Below are positions 7,645 to 15,973 of a stretch of DNA of 64,000 nt, in pieces. Where the stretch lies: positions 80,706 to 144,705 of the forward strand of contig NZ_JAEHOQ010000009.1 in assembly GCF_016239305.1 (NCBI RefSeq). Reading direction: 5' to 3'. This DNA comes from Proteus vulgaris. GTDB taxonomy: Bacteria; Pseudomonadota; Gammaproteobacteria; Enterobacterales; Enterobacteriaceae. Every line of letters begins with the position of its first letter. Positions within the stretch are counted from its first letter, which is position 1. A program made the translations under genes and the position numbers. Under the pieces are notes generated by a model, which did no database searches, was not told where the DNA came from, and saw only the letters and a program-made list of their open reading frames with translations.

Positions 7645-8397
7645 TTAGATAACTGATTGAATAAGTTTTTTAGAATAATCATGCGTGACATTACCTAAGT
7701 TATTTATCTCACATAATTCAACCTTTTTGCCTTGTAAAAAGAACATTATTTTATCGCAAAAGTAAGCGACGGTTTGAATATCATGACTGATAAAAAGATA
7801 AGATAATTGGAATTCATCTTTTAACTGTTTTAATAAATCTAATATCTGTACTTGAGTAGGAATATCTAATGAACTCAATGCCTCATCTAATACAATCAAT
7901 TTAGGGTAAGAGGCTAATGCGCGACATAAACATACGCGTTGTGCCTGCCCACCTGAAAGTTCATAAATATAACGTTGATAACAATTTTTAGGTAATCCCA
8001 CTTTATCTAAAAAAGCAAAAATAAGCTTTTCTAATGCCTGATGATGAATACTTGGATCCACTATTTTTACCGGCTCAGCAATAATTTCGCCAACCGTTAA
8101 GGTGGGGTTAACGGATGTTGTATAGTCTTGGAAAACAACACTAATAACACCTTGGCGATGAAGTCGTTTCGTCACCGATTTATTATTCAGATAGATAGCA
8201 CCACAATCAGGTAATTCTAATCCACAAATTAAACGTGCTAAGGTACTTTTACCACTGCCACTTTCCCCCACTAAACCAAAAGCTTCTTGAGTATTAATAT
8301 TAAAAGAAAGAGCGTCAATGACCTTCACTTTTTCACCGAATAAAGTGTTATTTCTTTGAGCATAAAACTTACTGATATTCTCAACGTTTAATAACAT
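7645..8397 (-). CDS. nikE: Nickel ABC importer ATP-binding protein NikE
   Basis: A 250-residue ATPase of the dipeptide/nickel (PepT/Opp) family. Walker A is GESGSGKST near residue 44, the signature is LSGGQAQR near 148, and Walker B is LIVLDEALSSLD. It is the last gene of the MTase-nikABCDE operon, with a 24-bp gap after nikD. It pairs with NikD to power import through NikBC. The Opp/Dpp-type ATPases are hard to separate by sequence alone; the nickel call rests on the NikA homolog in the same operon. Confidence 0.82.
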   Translation of the reverse strand: MLLNVENISKFYAQRNNTLFGEKVKVIDALSFNINTQEAFGLVGESGSGKSTLARLICGLELPDCGAIYLNNKSVTKRLHRQGVISVVFQDYTTSVNPTLTVGEIIAEPVKIVDPSIHHQALEKLIFAFLDKVGLPKNCYQRYIYELSGGQAQRVCLCRALASYPKLIVLDEALSSLDIPTQVQILDLLKQLKDEFQLSYLFISHDIQTVAYFCDKIMFFLQGKKVELCEINNLGNVTHDYSKKLIQSVI

Positions 8398-8421
8398 AGC
8401 GTCTCTTTTATTATGATGATA

Positions 8422-9237
8422 TTAATCTGTTTTTTTATTAATCAATTGCTCGAAACGTAATGAAAGCTGTCGCCGTGCATTAATTAAATAACGCGTATAT
8501 TCCTGCGTTGAAGATGTTAAAACGGTTGTTTTATCACCAAACTCAACCATTTTTCCCCCTTGCATCACGATGATATCATCAGCAATTTCATTAACGAGTC
8601 CTAAATCATGGGAAATAAAAATCAGCGTTGAATGGCGAGTCGTTACGACATGCTGGAGCAATTTTAAAATCTCTCGACGAAGAGGTGCATCAAGTGCCGT
8701 TGTTGGTTCATCAGCAATTAATAGTTTAGGTGACAAAACGAGCGCAATTGCAATCATCACACGTTGTAACTGTCCGCCACTTAGTTGGTGAGGAAAAGCC
8801 TGCATAATAGATTGAAATTGATGAGGAAAAACATGAGATAATGCTAACGCAGCCTCTTCTATGGCTTGCTTTTTAGTATAGGAAAAATGATAGATTAAAG
8901 TTTGGCTTATTTGCTTGCCTATTTTCATCAAAGGATCAAACGCACTCATACCATGTTGAACAATTAAACCTAAAGATGTTCCCAATAAAGCTCGGCGTTG
9001 AGATAGCATCTCATCACTTATCTTCTTTCCATCAAAGAAAATACGCCCAGACATCACCAATGATCCTGGTAGCAAGCCCATAATGGCTTTACTGATCACA
9101 CTTTTTCCACTGCCACTTTCGCCAACAATCGCTAATGTGCGCCCTTGCTTTATTGAAAAAGAAATATCCTCGATCAGCGTTTTTCCACTTTCTTTATGAG
9201 AAATAGAAACATGCTCAAGCGTCAGTAAGTTGTTCAT
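8422..9237 (-). CDS. nikD: Nickel ABC importer ATP-binding protein NikD
   Basis: A 271-residue ATPase. Walker A is GESGSGKSV near residue 39, the signature is LSGGQLQR and Walker B is LLIADEPTTALDAP, all intact. The C-terminal extension after the nucleotide-binding domain (YTRYLINARRQLS) is typical for Opp/Dpp/Nik ATPases. Its start overlaps the end of nikC by 23 bp, which suggests translational coupling. It forms a heterodimer with NikE on the cytoplasmic face of the permease. Confidence 0.82.
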   Translation of the reverse strand: MNNLLTLEHVSISHKESGKTLIEDISFSIKQGRTLAIVGESGSGKSVISKAIMGLLPGSLVMSGRIFFDGKKISDEMLSQRRALLGTSLGLIVQHGMSAFDPLMKIGKQISQTLIYHFSYTKKQAIEEAALALSHVFPHQFQSIMQAFPHQLSGGQLQRVMIAIALVLSPKLLIADEPTTALDAPLRREILKLLQHVVTTRHSTLIFISHDLGLVNEIADDIIVMQGGKMVEFGDKTTVLTSSTQEYTRYLINARRQLSLRFEQLINKKTD

Positions 9238-10084
9238 GCTTTTCTCCTACTGATTGGCGATTATCGGGATCAAACACATCACGTAAAAAGTCTCCCCAAA
9301 AGTTAAAGGCGGTGACAACAAGAGTGATAGCAATCCCCGCAGGTAGCATCTGCGCTGGGTGTAATACCATGACATTTTTTGCTTCACTGAGCATATTTCC
9401 CCATTCTGGGGTCGGTGGCTGTACGCCTAACCCTAAAAAAGAGAGTGCAGAGATCATTAAAATAACACTGCCAATATCGGTTGATGCTAAGACGATAGTT
9501 TCAGCAAAAGTCACAGGTAATAAGTGGCGTCGTAAAATATGGTGAGAAGGCGCACCAATCACGCGAGCGTAAGCAATATAGTTACGGTGTGAATATTGGC
9601 GAACAACCCCTCTGATCATTCTGGCATACCATGCCCATTTCACCAAAATAACGGCAATTAAGATATTACCAATGCCCGGCCCCATTATTCCCACTAATGC
9701 TAAGATCATAATTTCTGCGGGAAATGATAAAACCACATCACATAATCGCATAATCAATGTATCTGTTTTTCCATGGAAAAATCCAGCTAACATGCCCATT
9801 AGCCAACCAATGATTAATGTCACACTCATGGCTAATAAGGCATAAAATACCGTGGTTCTTACTCCAAACAATAACCTTGAAAAGATACAACGCCCTAAAT
9901 TATCCGTACCTAACGGATAATCAAAACTCATGGGTTTAAATTTCAAACGTATTGAGGTTAATGTGGGATCATGCGGTGCTAACCAAGGAGCAAATATTCC
10001 TGCAATAGCCACAATCATGATCACCAATAAGCACAATTGCGCACTTTTATCTTTTGCAAGTCGTTGCCAAAACAGTTGCCACAT
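9215..10084 (-). CDS. nikC: Nickel ABC importer permease NikC
   Basis: A 289-residue permease of the DppC/NikC type. It has an N-terminal membrane helix (LCLLVIMIVAIAGIFAPWLA), the short periplasmic stretch HDPTLTSIRLKFKP and LGTDNLGRCIFSRLLFGVRT, the standard DppC-type segment. Five further helices follow, with an EAA loop around ARVIGAPSHHILRRHLLP. The start MWQLFWQRLAK lies 2 bp after the nikB stop. It forms the membrane channel with NikB. Confidence 0.85.
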   Translation of the reverse strand: MWQLFWQRLAKDKSAQLCLLVIMIVAIAGIFAPWLAPHDPTLTSIRLKFKPMSFDYPLGTDNLGRCIFSRLLFGVRTTVFYALLAMSVTLIIGWLMGMLAGFFHGKTDTLIMRLCDVVLSFPAEIMILALVGIMGPGIGNILIAVILVKWAWYARMIRGVVRQYSHRNYIAYARVIGAPSHHILRRHLLPVTFAETIVLASTDIGSVILMISALSFLGLGVQPPTPEWGNMLSEAKNVMVLHPAQMLPAGIAITLVVTAFNFWGDFLRDVFDPDNRQSVGEKHEQLTDA

Positions 10085-10086
10085 TA

Positions 10087-11013
10087 TTATCTCCTTAACC
10101 GCGGATCAGTCATCATTTGAATAACATCCATCAAAAAGTTAAAAAAGAGAAATAGCAGTGACATCAATAAAATATAGGCCTGTATCATCGGATAATCACG
10201 ACCAAATATGGCGCTAATACATAGTCGCCCAATTCCCGGCCATGCAAAAATATTTTCAATCACTACTGTGCCAGCAATAAGCTTTGGAATACTCATGCCC
10301 AATGCCGTTAAACTGGAATACAGCGAATTACGTAAAATATGGCGACGTAAAATAAGGTTATCGGGTAATCCGCGGGCTTTGGCATAAAAGACATAAGGCT
10401 GATGCCATTGATTTAACATCGCCCCTCTTAACAGCCGTAAATAAGTACCGATATAGCCCAAAGAAAGCGCCAATGCAGGCAAAATAACAGATTGTGGCGA
10501 TAACATTCCACTGACAGGGAGCCAATCTAAATAAACGGCAACTCCCCAAATCAATAGCAATCCCAGCCAATAATTAGGTATAGCTGTTAGAATAAAGACA
10601 ATAAAACGAATGCTTTTATCTGTAAAACTTTGAGGTTTAATCACACACCACAATGCTAAAGGCAGTGCCAAAATAATCGTAAAGAATAAGGCCGTTGAAG
10701 CCAACCAAAGCGTTGGTGGTAATGCTCTTAGCATCTCTTGAATAACTGGGGTTCTAGTAAGAAAAGAAGTACCAAAATCAAGCTGGGATCCTGCCATTAA
10801 CCATAAAAAATAACGGGTTAAGAAAGGTTTATCTAAACCTAGCTCATGACGCATACCATCAATGGCTTCAGGGGTTGGAACAATTTCATTAACACGTAAT
10901 GCGACTTCCGCGGGATCAGACGGCGCTAATTCCAACAGAATAAAAGCAATAAATGAAATCATCAGTGCCAGCGGGAATATCGCCAACACTCTCCAGAATA
11001 TATAACGTAGCAT
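10087..11013 (-). CDS. nikB: Nickel ABC importer permease NikB
   Basis: A 308-residue permease. It opens with MLRYIFWRVLAIFPLALMIS and continues with LLELAPSDPAEVALR, very close to the E. coli NikB start. The EAA loop reads ARGLPDNLILRRHILRNSLY, and ENIFAWPGIGRLCISAIFGR is the conserved NikB/DppB segment. Six transmembrane helices are apparent. A stable hairpin lies between nikA and this gene, while nikC follows almost directly. It forms the heterodimeric channel with NikC. Confidence 0.87.
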   Translation of the reverse strand: MLRYIFWRVLAIFPLALMISFIAFILLELAPSDPAEVALRVNEIVPTPEAIDGMRHELGLDKPFLTRYFLWLMAGSQLDFGTSFLTRTPVIQEMLRALPPTLWLASTALFFTIILALPLALWCVIKPQSFTDKSIRFIVFILTAIPNYWLGLLLIWGVAVYLDWLPVSGMLSPQSVILPALALSLGYIGTYLRLLRGAMLNQWHQPYVFYAKARGLPDNLILRRHILRNSLYSSLTALGMSIPKLIAGTVVIENIFAWPGIGRLCISAIFGRDYPMIQAYILLMSLLFLFFNFLMDVIQMMTDPRLRR

Positions 11014-11025
11014 AAGGTTTAATCA

Positions 11026-11054
11026 GTGTGGCACTTTCATGTAAGGTGCCACAC
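11026..11054 (-). repeat. Intercistronic hairpin between nikA and nikB
   Basis: GTGTGGCAC (11026-11034) and GTGCCACAC (11046-11054) form a perfect 9-bp GC-rich stem with an 11-base loop. No U-tract follows on the minus strand, so it is not an intrinsic terminator. The place, just after the binding-protein gene, is where other importers carry hairpins that protect the upstream mRNA and raise binding protein over permease. Confidence 0.6.
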
Positions 11055-11075
11055 TTGTCTAAGTGAGCGTTTTAA

Positions 11076-12650
11076 TTACGGCTTAAAATGCATTTTTTCA
11101 AACGGTATTTCATATTGAGACGGATTAAAGCCAACATTTTCTAATTCACTGCGATGAATAGCCTTAGTGCGTGAATAGGTTAATGGGATATAGACTGCTT
11201 GATCAGCTAATGACGTAAATAAGGTTTTATATAATGCCTGACGTCGTGTTTCATCAGGTGTAATTAATAGCTCACCAATCATGGCATCTAATTGCGCTTT
11301 ATTCGCTAATCCTTTTTGCCCTTGATAATCAGCATGAGCGGGTATTCTAAAAGATGAAACAAAGGAAGCCGGATCGTAAGGTGTTCCCCATGAAAGCGAA
11401 TATTGTAAATCAAAATCGCCATTTTTTTGTCTATCTAAATAAGCTTGTTTTTCTTCACCTAAAATAGTCAAACCAACGCCAATCTTTTTAAAATCATCTT
11501 GAATAAGTTCCGCAATTTCTTTTTCTACTGCGTTATTCACATTATAAGAGAGTAATAATTGCAGTTTCTGACCCTCTTTTTGACGGATAGTCTCACCTTT
11601 TGGTAATACCCAGCCCGCAGCCTCTAATAATTCAACCGCTTTTGTAGGCTGGTAAGCATAGATTGGCGAGCTAAAATCACAATAAGGCACACTGCGCGCC
11701 ATTAAAGTATCTGCGACTTTTTCACTGCCCGCTAAAATACCTTGTGCAATACCCTCTTTATCGACTGCATATTGCAATGCTTGGCGAACATGTTGATTTG
11801 ATGTCATTGGACGACTACTGTTTAGCACAATAGCACGAGATGCAATTGGCGCACTCATTTCAGTTTTAAATTTATCTGATGCCATAAGGGCTTCAAATGA
11901 ATCCATATCTAACATGTCACCATCAGCGCCAAATATAAGCTGAATATCACCCTTTTGCAGAGAAAGTAGCATCGTTTGTCGGTCTGGGATCACTCGCCAC
12001 ATTACCCCATTTAATACGGGTTTTTCTCCCCAATAATTTGGGTTAACTTTAAACTCTGCGTATTGGTCTTTTTTATGCTCTGCTAATACCCAAGGCCCCG
12101 TACCGATATAGTTTGCGACGCCTGTTTTTGTTTTGCCATTAATAAACGAATTTGGCGAAATAAAACGAAATGGGCGAGTTAAACCTAATTCAGTTAATGT
12201 TGGGTAGTAAGGATTTTTTAGATTTAATTTAACGGTAAATTCATCAACGATTTCAACATTATCAATTTGACGAACTAACTCTAACCATGCATGTCGTTCA
12301 TAGTTATCTAGCACAGCTTCAATATTTAATTTTACAGCTTTGGCATTAAACTGCTCGCCATCACTAAAGGTCACATCATGGCGTAAATAAAAGGTATAAC
12401 TTTTACCGTCAGGGGAAATATCCCAACGCTCCGCTAAATAAGGTGCAACACCTTTTTCGGTATTTAACACTAAAGATTCAAAGACCATGTTTTGTGCTGC
12501 CATCTCACCAGAATAGAGATGGGGATTAATATCACGAATATCTTTTGTACTGGCATAATCCAGTATGTTATTGCTTTTATCTGCAAGTACTGGAAATGCA
12601 CATGCAAGTGTTAATAACAGGGTCGGGATCACTGAAAATAAAGGCTTCAC
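11076..12650 (-). CDS. nikA: Nickel-binding periplasmic protein NikA
   Basis: A 524-residue SBP of the Opp/Dpp family. The signal peptide is MKPLFSVIPTLLLTLACAFPVLA. It follows E. coli NikA closely in several places: INPHLYSGEMAAQNMVFESL, LDNYERHAWLELVRQIDNV, GTGPWVLAEHKKDQY, VADTLMARSVPY and WGTPYDPASFVSSFRIPAHA. The His in IPAHADYQ aligns with the metal-coordinating His of E. coli NikA (VPSHADFQ). It should capture a nickel chelate in the periplasm for NikBC. It starts 15 bp after the methyltransferase gene, which points to one transcript. Proteus is known to carry Nik and Ynt nickel importers that feed urease; this one reads as Nik. Confidence 0.87.
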   Translation of the reverse strand: MKPLFSVIPTLLLTLACAFPVLADKSNNILDYASTKDIRDINPHLYSGEMAAQNMVFESLVLNTEKGVAPYLAERWDISPDGKSYTFYLRHDVTFSDGEQFNAKAVKLNIEAVLDNYERHAWLELVRQIDNVEIVDEFTVKLNLKNPYYPTLTELGLTRPFRFISPNSFINGKTKTGVANYIGTGPWVLAEHKKDQYAEFKVNPNYWGEKPVLNGVMWRVIPDRQTMLLSLQKGDIQLIFGADGDMLDMDSFEALMASDKFKTEMSAPIASRAIVLNSSRPMTSNQHVRQALQYAVDKEGIAQGILAGSEKVADTLMARSVPYCDFSSPIYAYQPTKAVELLEAAGWVLPKGETIRQKEGQKLQLLLSYNVNNAVEKEIAELIQDDFKKIGVGLTILGEEKQAYLDRQKNGDFDLQYSLSWGTPYDPASFVSSFRIPAHADYQGQKGLANKAQLDAMIGELLITPDETRRQALYKTLFTSLADQAVYIPLTYSRTKAIHRSELENVGFNPSQYEIPFEKMHFKP

Positions 12651-12665
12651 GTTATTCTCCTTTCA

Positions 12666-13448
12666 TTATTTATACGTTGTTTTTTGTGCGTGGATCATAA
12701 ACATCGGTGTTGATCCATAATTAATTTTTTCTTCTTCATTCCACACAAAATCACCAATACGGGTATCTATCATGTATCGGTTAAAACCAATCTCTAATAA
12801 GGTATTAATGTCCCATTGAGGACGTTTTATTTGACTCAATGGAAGTTGACGCGCAATTCTTTCCATCTCTTTTGTATCAGTGTTCACATAGTGATCTTCC
12901 ACTTGTTCTTCTATTGAACGAGCTCTATCTGCCACAAAACCTTGCCAATAAGTGTCATCAAAAAGGTGTAAATACCAGTTAGCATCAAAATTAATTAAAC
13001 TACCGCCTGGCTTTAATACACGAAACCATTCTGAATAAGCCATTTGGGGCGCTTTTAAATTCCAAGTGACATTACGGCTGACAACAAGATCAAACTGTTC
13101 ATTGGCAAAAGGCAATTGATGCACATCGCCACGAATAAATTGAATATTTACCTGATGTGTTTGTGCATTCTGTTTTGCTTCAAGTAACATGCCTTCGGTT
13201 GCATCAATTGCCGTTACATCATGGCCTGATAACGCTAATAAAATGGCAAAAAAACCTGGGCCAGTCCCAATATCTAGTACTTTTAAAGTTTCACCCTCTT
13301 TAACGTGCCCCAATAATAAATGACGCCATTTTTGTTGTTTTTCACTCAGCAATTCCTGTTGATTCGACTCACTATAACTTTCTGCCCTGATATTCCAGTA
13401 ACGAGTTACATCATTAAGTAATGGGTTATTATTTATTTTATTTGTCAT
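12666..13448 (-). CDS. Class I SAM-dependent methyltransferase, first gene of the nik operon
   Basis: A 260-residue methyltransferase of the UbiE/COQ5-like class. SAM motif I is VLDIGTGPGFFAILLA near residue 59, the acidic residue that binds the ribose is in VTAIDATEGML, FIRGDVHQLPF follows, and motif IV is FDLVVSRNVTWNL. The start MTNKINNNPLLNDVTRYWNI has the usual DxxxxYW entry helix. It precedes nikA by 15 bp, so it is co-transcribed with nickel import. The substrate is unknown; E. coli nikABCDE has no such partner. It could modify a small nickel ligand taken up by NikA or act on an intracellular target, and neither is shown by the sequence. Confidence 0.8.
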   Translation of the reverse strand: MTNKINNNPLLNDVTRYWNIRAESYSESNQQELLSEKQQKWRHLLLGHVKEGETLKVLDIGTGPGFFAILLALSGHDVTAIDATEGMLLEAKQNAQTHQVNIQFIRGDVHQLPFANEQFDLVVSRNVTWNLKAPQMAYSEWFRVLKPGGSLINFDANWYLHLFDDTYWQGFVADRARSIEEQVEDHYVNTDTKEMERIARQLPLSQIKRPQWDINTLLEIGFNRYMIDTRIGDFVWNEEEKINYGSTPMFMIHAQKTTYK

Positions 13449-13882
13449 CAGAAACCTGCTGTTGTATCAACGTAAAGAGGGGGGAATAAATTCCCTCAAA
13501 AGCGAATGATTTGGCTATTTTATAGTGTGGGTAACATACCTTGTAACCCATCGATACTCTATGTGCTATATCAATATTCATCAGCACTCAATGGTGAAAG
13601 TTGACTGATGTGTCATCTTCATCTTTAACATAAATGCGCCATCCTAAAGGCTAGAAAGATAAATAAGCAAATAGATTATTTTGCTTGTTAAAATAGAGAA
13701 ATAAATTGAGCGAATTTAGCAATAAACCAAAATCAAAGTGCTATAAAAATTTATTTTGCCTTAGATTAAAAAAATGAACGCTTTAATTTCACCTTTTTAA
13801 TAAAACCGTTATAGTCAGTAATATTGATATCTTAAATTTCTCTCTTTAAACGAATATAGCCGTCACAAAGGCTCTCTAAAAT
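13449..13882. other. Divergent intergenic region between the nik operon and the vWA gene
   Basis: This 434-bp AT-rich region has no coding potential. It must contain promoters in both directions. I looked for the E. coli-type NikR operator (GTATGA spaced from TCATAC) and did not find it. The only notable element is an imperfect palindrome at 13529-13549. Confidence 0.6.
13529..13549. promoter_or_regulatory. Imperfect palindrome, possible nik operator
   Basis: GGGTAAC (13529-13535) and GTAACCC (13543-13549) pair at six of seven positions around a 7-base spacer. It lies 80 bp upstream of the methyltransferase start, a suitable place for a repressor. It does not match a regulator consensus that I know. 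Confidence 0.3.
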
Positions 13883-15406
13883 ATGAATCGAATTTCACGA
13901 TTAACGGCTGATATTACCCGCGCCGATTTTGCCTTAACCCATCAACAGCAGTTACTTCAATTGCTGACACAACATTTTCCGACTAAGTATCGAGCGTTGT
14001 TTGCCACGCCCGAAAAGAAATCGGATGATGTCATTGAATGGTATTCTGCTGTTTCTGGTAATCCTGTTGCTTTGACCTCGTTACAAGGACAAGAACAACA
14101 AGAAATAAGACGTATTTTAGATGAACGCCTTAACGATATTAAAACGCAAACAGCGCTATTAGCCTCACAAAACAGAATTACAGATGAAGAGCGTCATCTT
14201 TTAGATACGGCATCAACGTTGCCTGATAGCGAAAGTGTCTATGTCATTAATGGACAACCTGTTATTACATGGTGGCCTCGAACAACCCCATTACCGCCAC
14301 CAATTGCACAAGTTACCGCAGGTGCAAGTGCCGCAGCTGCGGGTGCCGCACTTGCTGATGTACCAGCCAAAACGCGCAATCGCTGGTTACGTTGGTTATT
14401 ACTTTTCTTATTCTTGCTGTTTTTAATTTTATTAGCATCTTGGCTAAAGGGGTGTTTTGATCCCAAAGCAGTTCCTCCTGTCGAAGAAGAAAAACCTGCT
14501 GTCGTAATACCACCAAAACCAGAACCCACACCTGAGCCAGAGCCTATTCCTGAGCCTGTACCAGAACCTATTCCAGAGCCGGTTCCTAAACCCGTTCCAG
14601 TACCTGAACCTATCCCTGAGCCAAAACCTGTGCCCAAACCTGTGCCTGTGAAAAAACTCACGCCACTAGAAGCTTGTGTGCAAGATGAATTAAAAAAAGT
14701 GGGTGTGACAGAAAAGACAGCTAATACAACTTGTGAAAATCGCTTAGCCAGTAAGATAAAACAAATGTGCCCAGCAGATCGCCCGCCAGAACTGGCACCA
14801 CAAGTGATTATTATCTTTGATGCTTCAGGCTCAATGGCGTTGAGTATGAATTTAACGGAAGACGATTTAGACTTTATCTCCTCTACAGGACAACTTTTTC
14901 CTGGCTATGATGCTGAACCTAGACGGATCACCGTGGCAAGAAATGCGGCAACCAAGATTATTAATAATATTCCTTCAGATATGAAAATTACTACCGTTGT
15001 GGCATCAGATTGTGGCGTAGTGAAATCAAGTCCAGCTTATGGTGGCAATGAACGATCAAAATTGCTTAACTATATTAAACGTATTGAACCCGATAGTGGC
15101 ACACCATTAGCCGAATCTATTCAACGAGCAGGCTCTCTGATCAAAGGCAATAATCGTGACACTATTATTGTCTTATTATCAGACGGTTTAGAGTCTTGCG
15201 ATCAAGATCCATGCACTGCAGCCAGAACGTTAAAACGTGCTCACCCTCGTGCCATAATTAATGTTGTCGATATCTTAGGTACAGGCGCAGGTAACTGTGT
15301 GGCGAACGCAACGGGAGGAAAAGTTTTCACTGCGCGTAATGCCAATGAAGTCAGTTTAATGACTCGAAAAGCGATTGAAGATTATATTCCGAAGAACTGT
15401 AAATAA
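13883..15406 (+). CDS. Membrane-anchored vWA protein with proline-rich linker (SrfA-like N-terminus)
   Basis: A 507-residue protein. Residues 1-165 form a presumed cytoplasmic domain with EWYSAVSGNP and YVINGQPVITWW. One membrane helix follows (about 170-188, WLLLFLFLLFLILLASWLKG) with Arg before it, so the C-terminus should be periplasmic. Residues about 213-262 are a Pro-Glu/Pro-Lys-Pro tract, a stiff spacer. A von Willebrand factor A domain follows, with the MIDAS motif FDASGSM near 313, TPLAES near 410 and LLSDGLESCDQD, so metal binding is intact. The N-terminal domain, helix and GCF motif are shared with SrfA downstream, so the two are paralogs over that part. It ends at its own terminator, so it is transcribed separately from srfA. 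Confidence 0.82.
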   Translation: MNRISRLTADITRADFALTHQQQLLQLLTQHFPTKYRALFATPEKKSDDVIEWYSAVSGNPVALTSLQGQEQQEIRRILDERLNDIKTQTALLASQNRITDEERHLLDTASTLPDSESVYVINGQPVITWWPRTTPLPPPIAQVTAGASAAAAGAALADVPAKTRNRWLRWLLLFLFLLFLILLASWLKGCFDPKAVPPVEEEKPAVVIPPKPEPTPEPEPIPEPVPEPIPEPVPKPVPVPEPIPEPKPVPKPVPVKKLTPLEACVQDELKKVGVTEKTANTTCENRLASKIKQMCPADRPPELAPQVIIIFDASGSMALSMNLTEDDLDFISSTGQLFPGYDAEPRRITVARNAATKIINNIPSDMKITTVVASDCGVVKSSPAYGGNERSKLLNYIKRIEPDSGTPLAESIQRAGSLIKGNNRDTIIVLLSDGLESCDQDPCTAARTLKRAHPRAIINVVDILGTGAGNCVANATGGKVFTARNANEVSLMTRKAIEDYIPKNCK

Positions 15407-15432
15407 TGATTGATTACTATTTTTAATATTTA

Positions 15433-15471
15433 TTTCACCCTCTTTGTTTCAACATTGAGGGTGAAATTTTT
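15433..15471 (+). terminator. Intrinsic terminator after the membrane vWA gene
   Basis: TTTCACCCTC (15433-15442) and GAGGGTGAAA (15457-15466) give a perfect 10-bp stem with a 14-base loop, followed by TTTTT. This separates the vWA gene from the srf operon that follows. Confidence 0.85.
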
Positions 15472-15973
15472 CACGTATTACGCGTAATTTATTATTATAT
15501 TGAAACTAGTAGGTGCTATATCTTATCTATTTAAGATCCATCCTTAATTGCGTATTTCGTTTTTTTCTTATTCTCTCATTATTCAGAATAAACCTATTTT
15601 GTGATTATTATCACAACGACTAGATGTTTCTGATGGTTTACCTTTTTATATCTTGTCTTTTTTTTCTTCTATTTCATTATTTTTTAATGTAAAAACCAAT
15701 ATATCGGTGATTTTATCCATATATTTAAGAAAATATAGCGCAACCTGTAAAGTCATTATTTAATTATCATAATATTCTCTCTTCCGCCCAAGAAAAATAA
15801 AAAAGTCTTTAATAATAATCAGTTAATTAACCCTAAATAATCCGCTAGATAGACACCAAATTTCTGATAATATAAAATGTATATAAATTTTATATCTTTA
15901 TTTTTAGCCTTAAAGCCTATTTACGGATAAGCCAACTTACCCATAGATAATCTTGCCTAGCGGAATGATCGTC
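15472..15973. other. Long AT-rich leader region of the srf operon
   Basis: About 500 bp without coding potential, strongly AT-rich. It holds one clear CRP-type site (15600-15615). The large distance from that site to srfA (about 360 bp) suggests a long leader or several promoters. No further hairpin or operator was recognised with confidence. Confidence 0.6.
15600..15615 (+). promoter_or_regulatory. CRP-binding site candidate upstream of srf
   Basis: TGTGATTATTATCACA matches the CRP core TGTGA-N6-TCACA exactly on both half-sites. It lies 358 bp upstream of srfA. The same core could be read by an FNR/CRP paralog. The match is by eye, without genome background statistics. Confidence 0.6.

Noticed and set aside
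13529..13549. Palindrome upstream of the nik operon as a NikR site
   Set aside because: The half-sites do not match the GTATGA/TCATAC arms or the spacing of the NikR operator known from E. coli. It is listed only as a weak unknown site.
14239..14661. Minus-strand Gly/Ser/Thr-rich frame within the membrane vWA gene
   Set aside because: It is opposite the Pro-Glu linker codons, which read as Gly/Ser/Thr on the other strand. The sense protein has clear domains.
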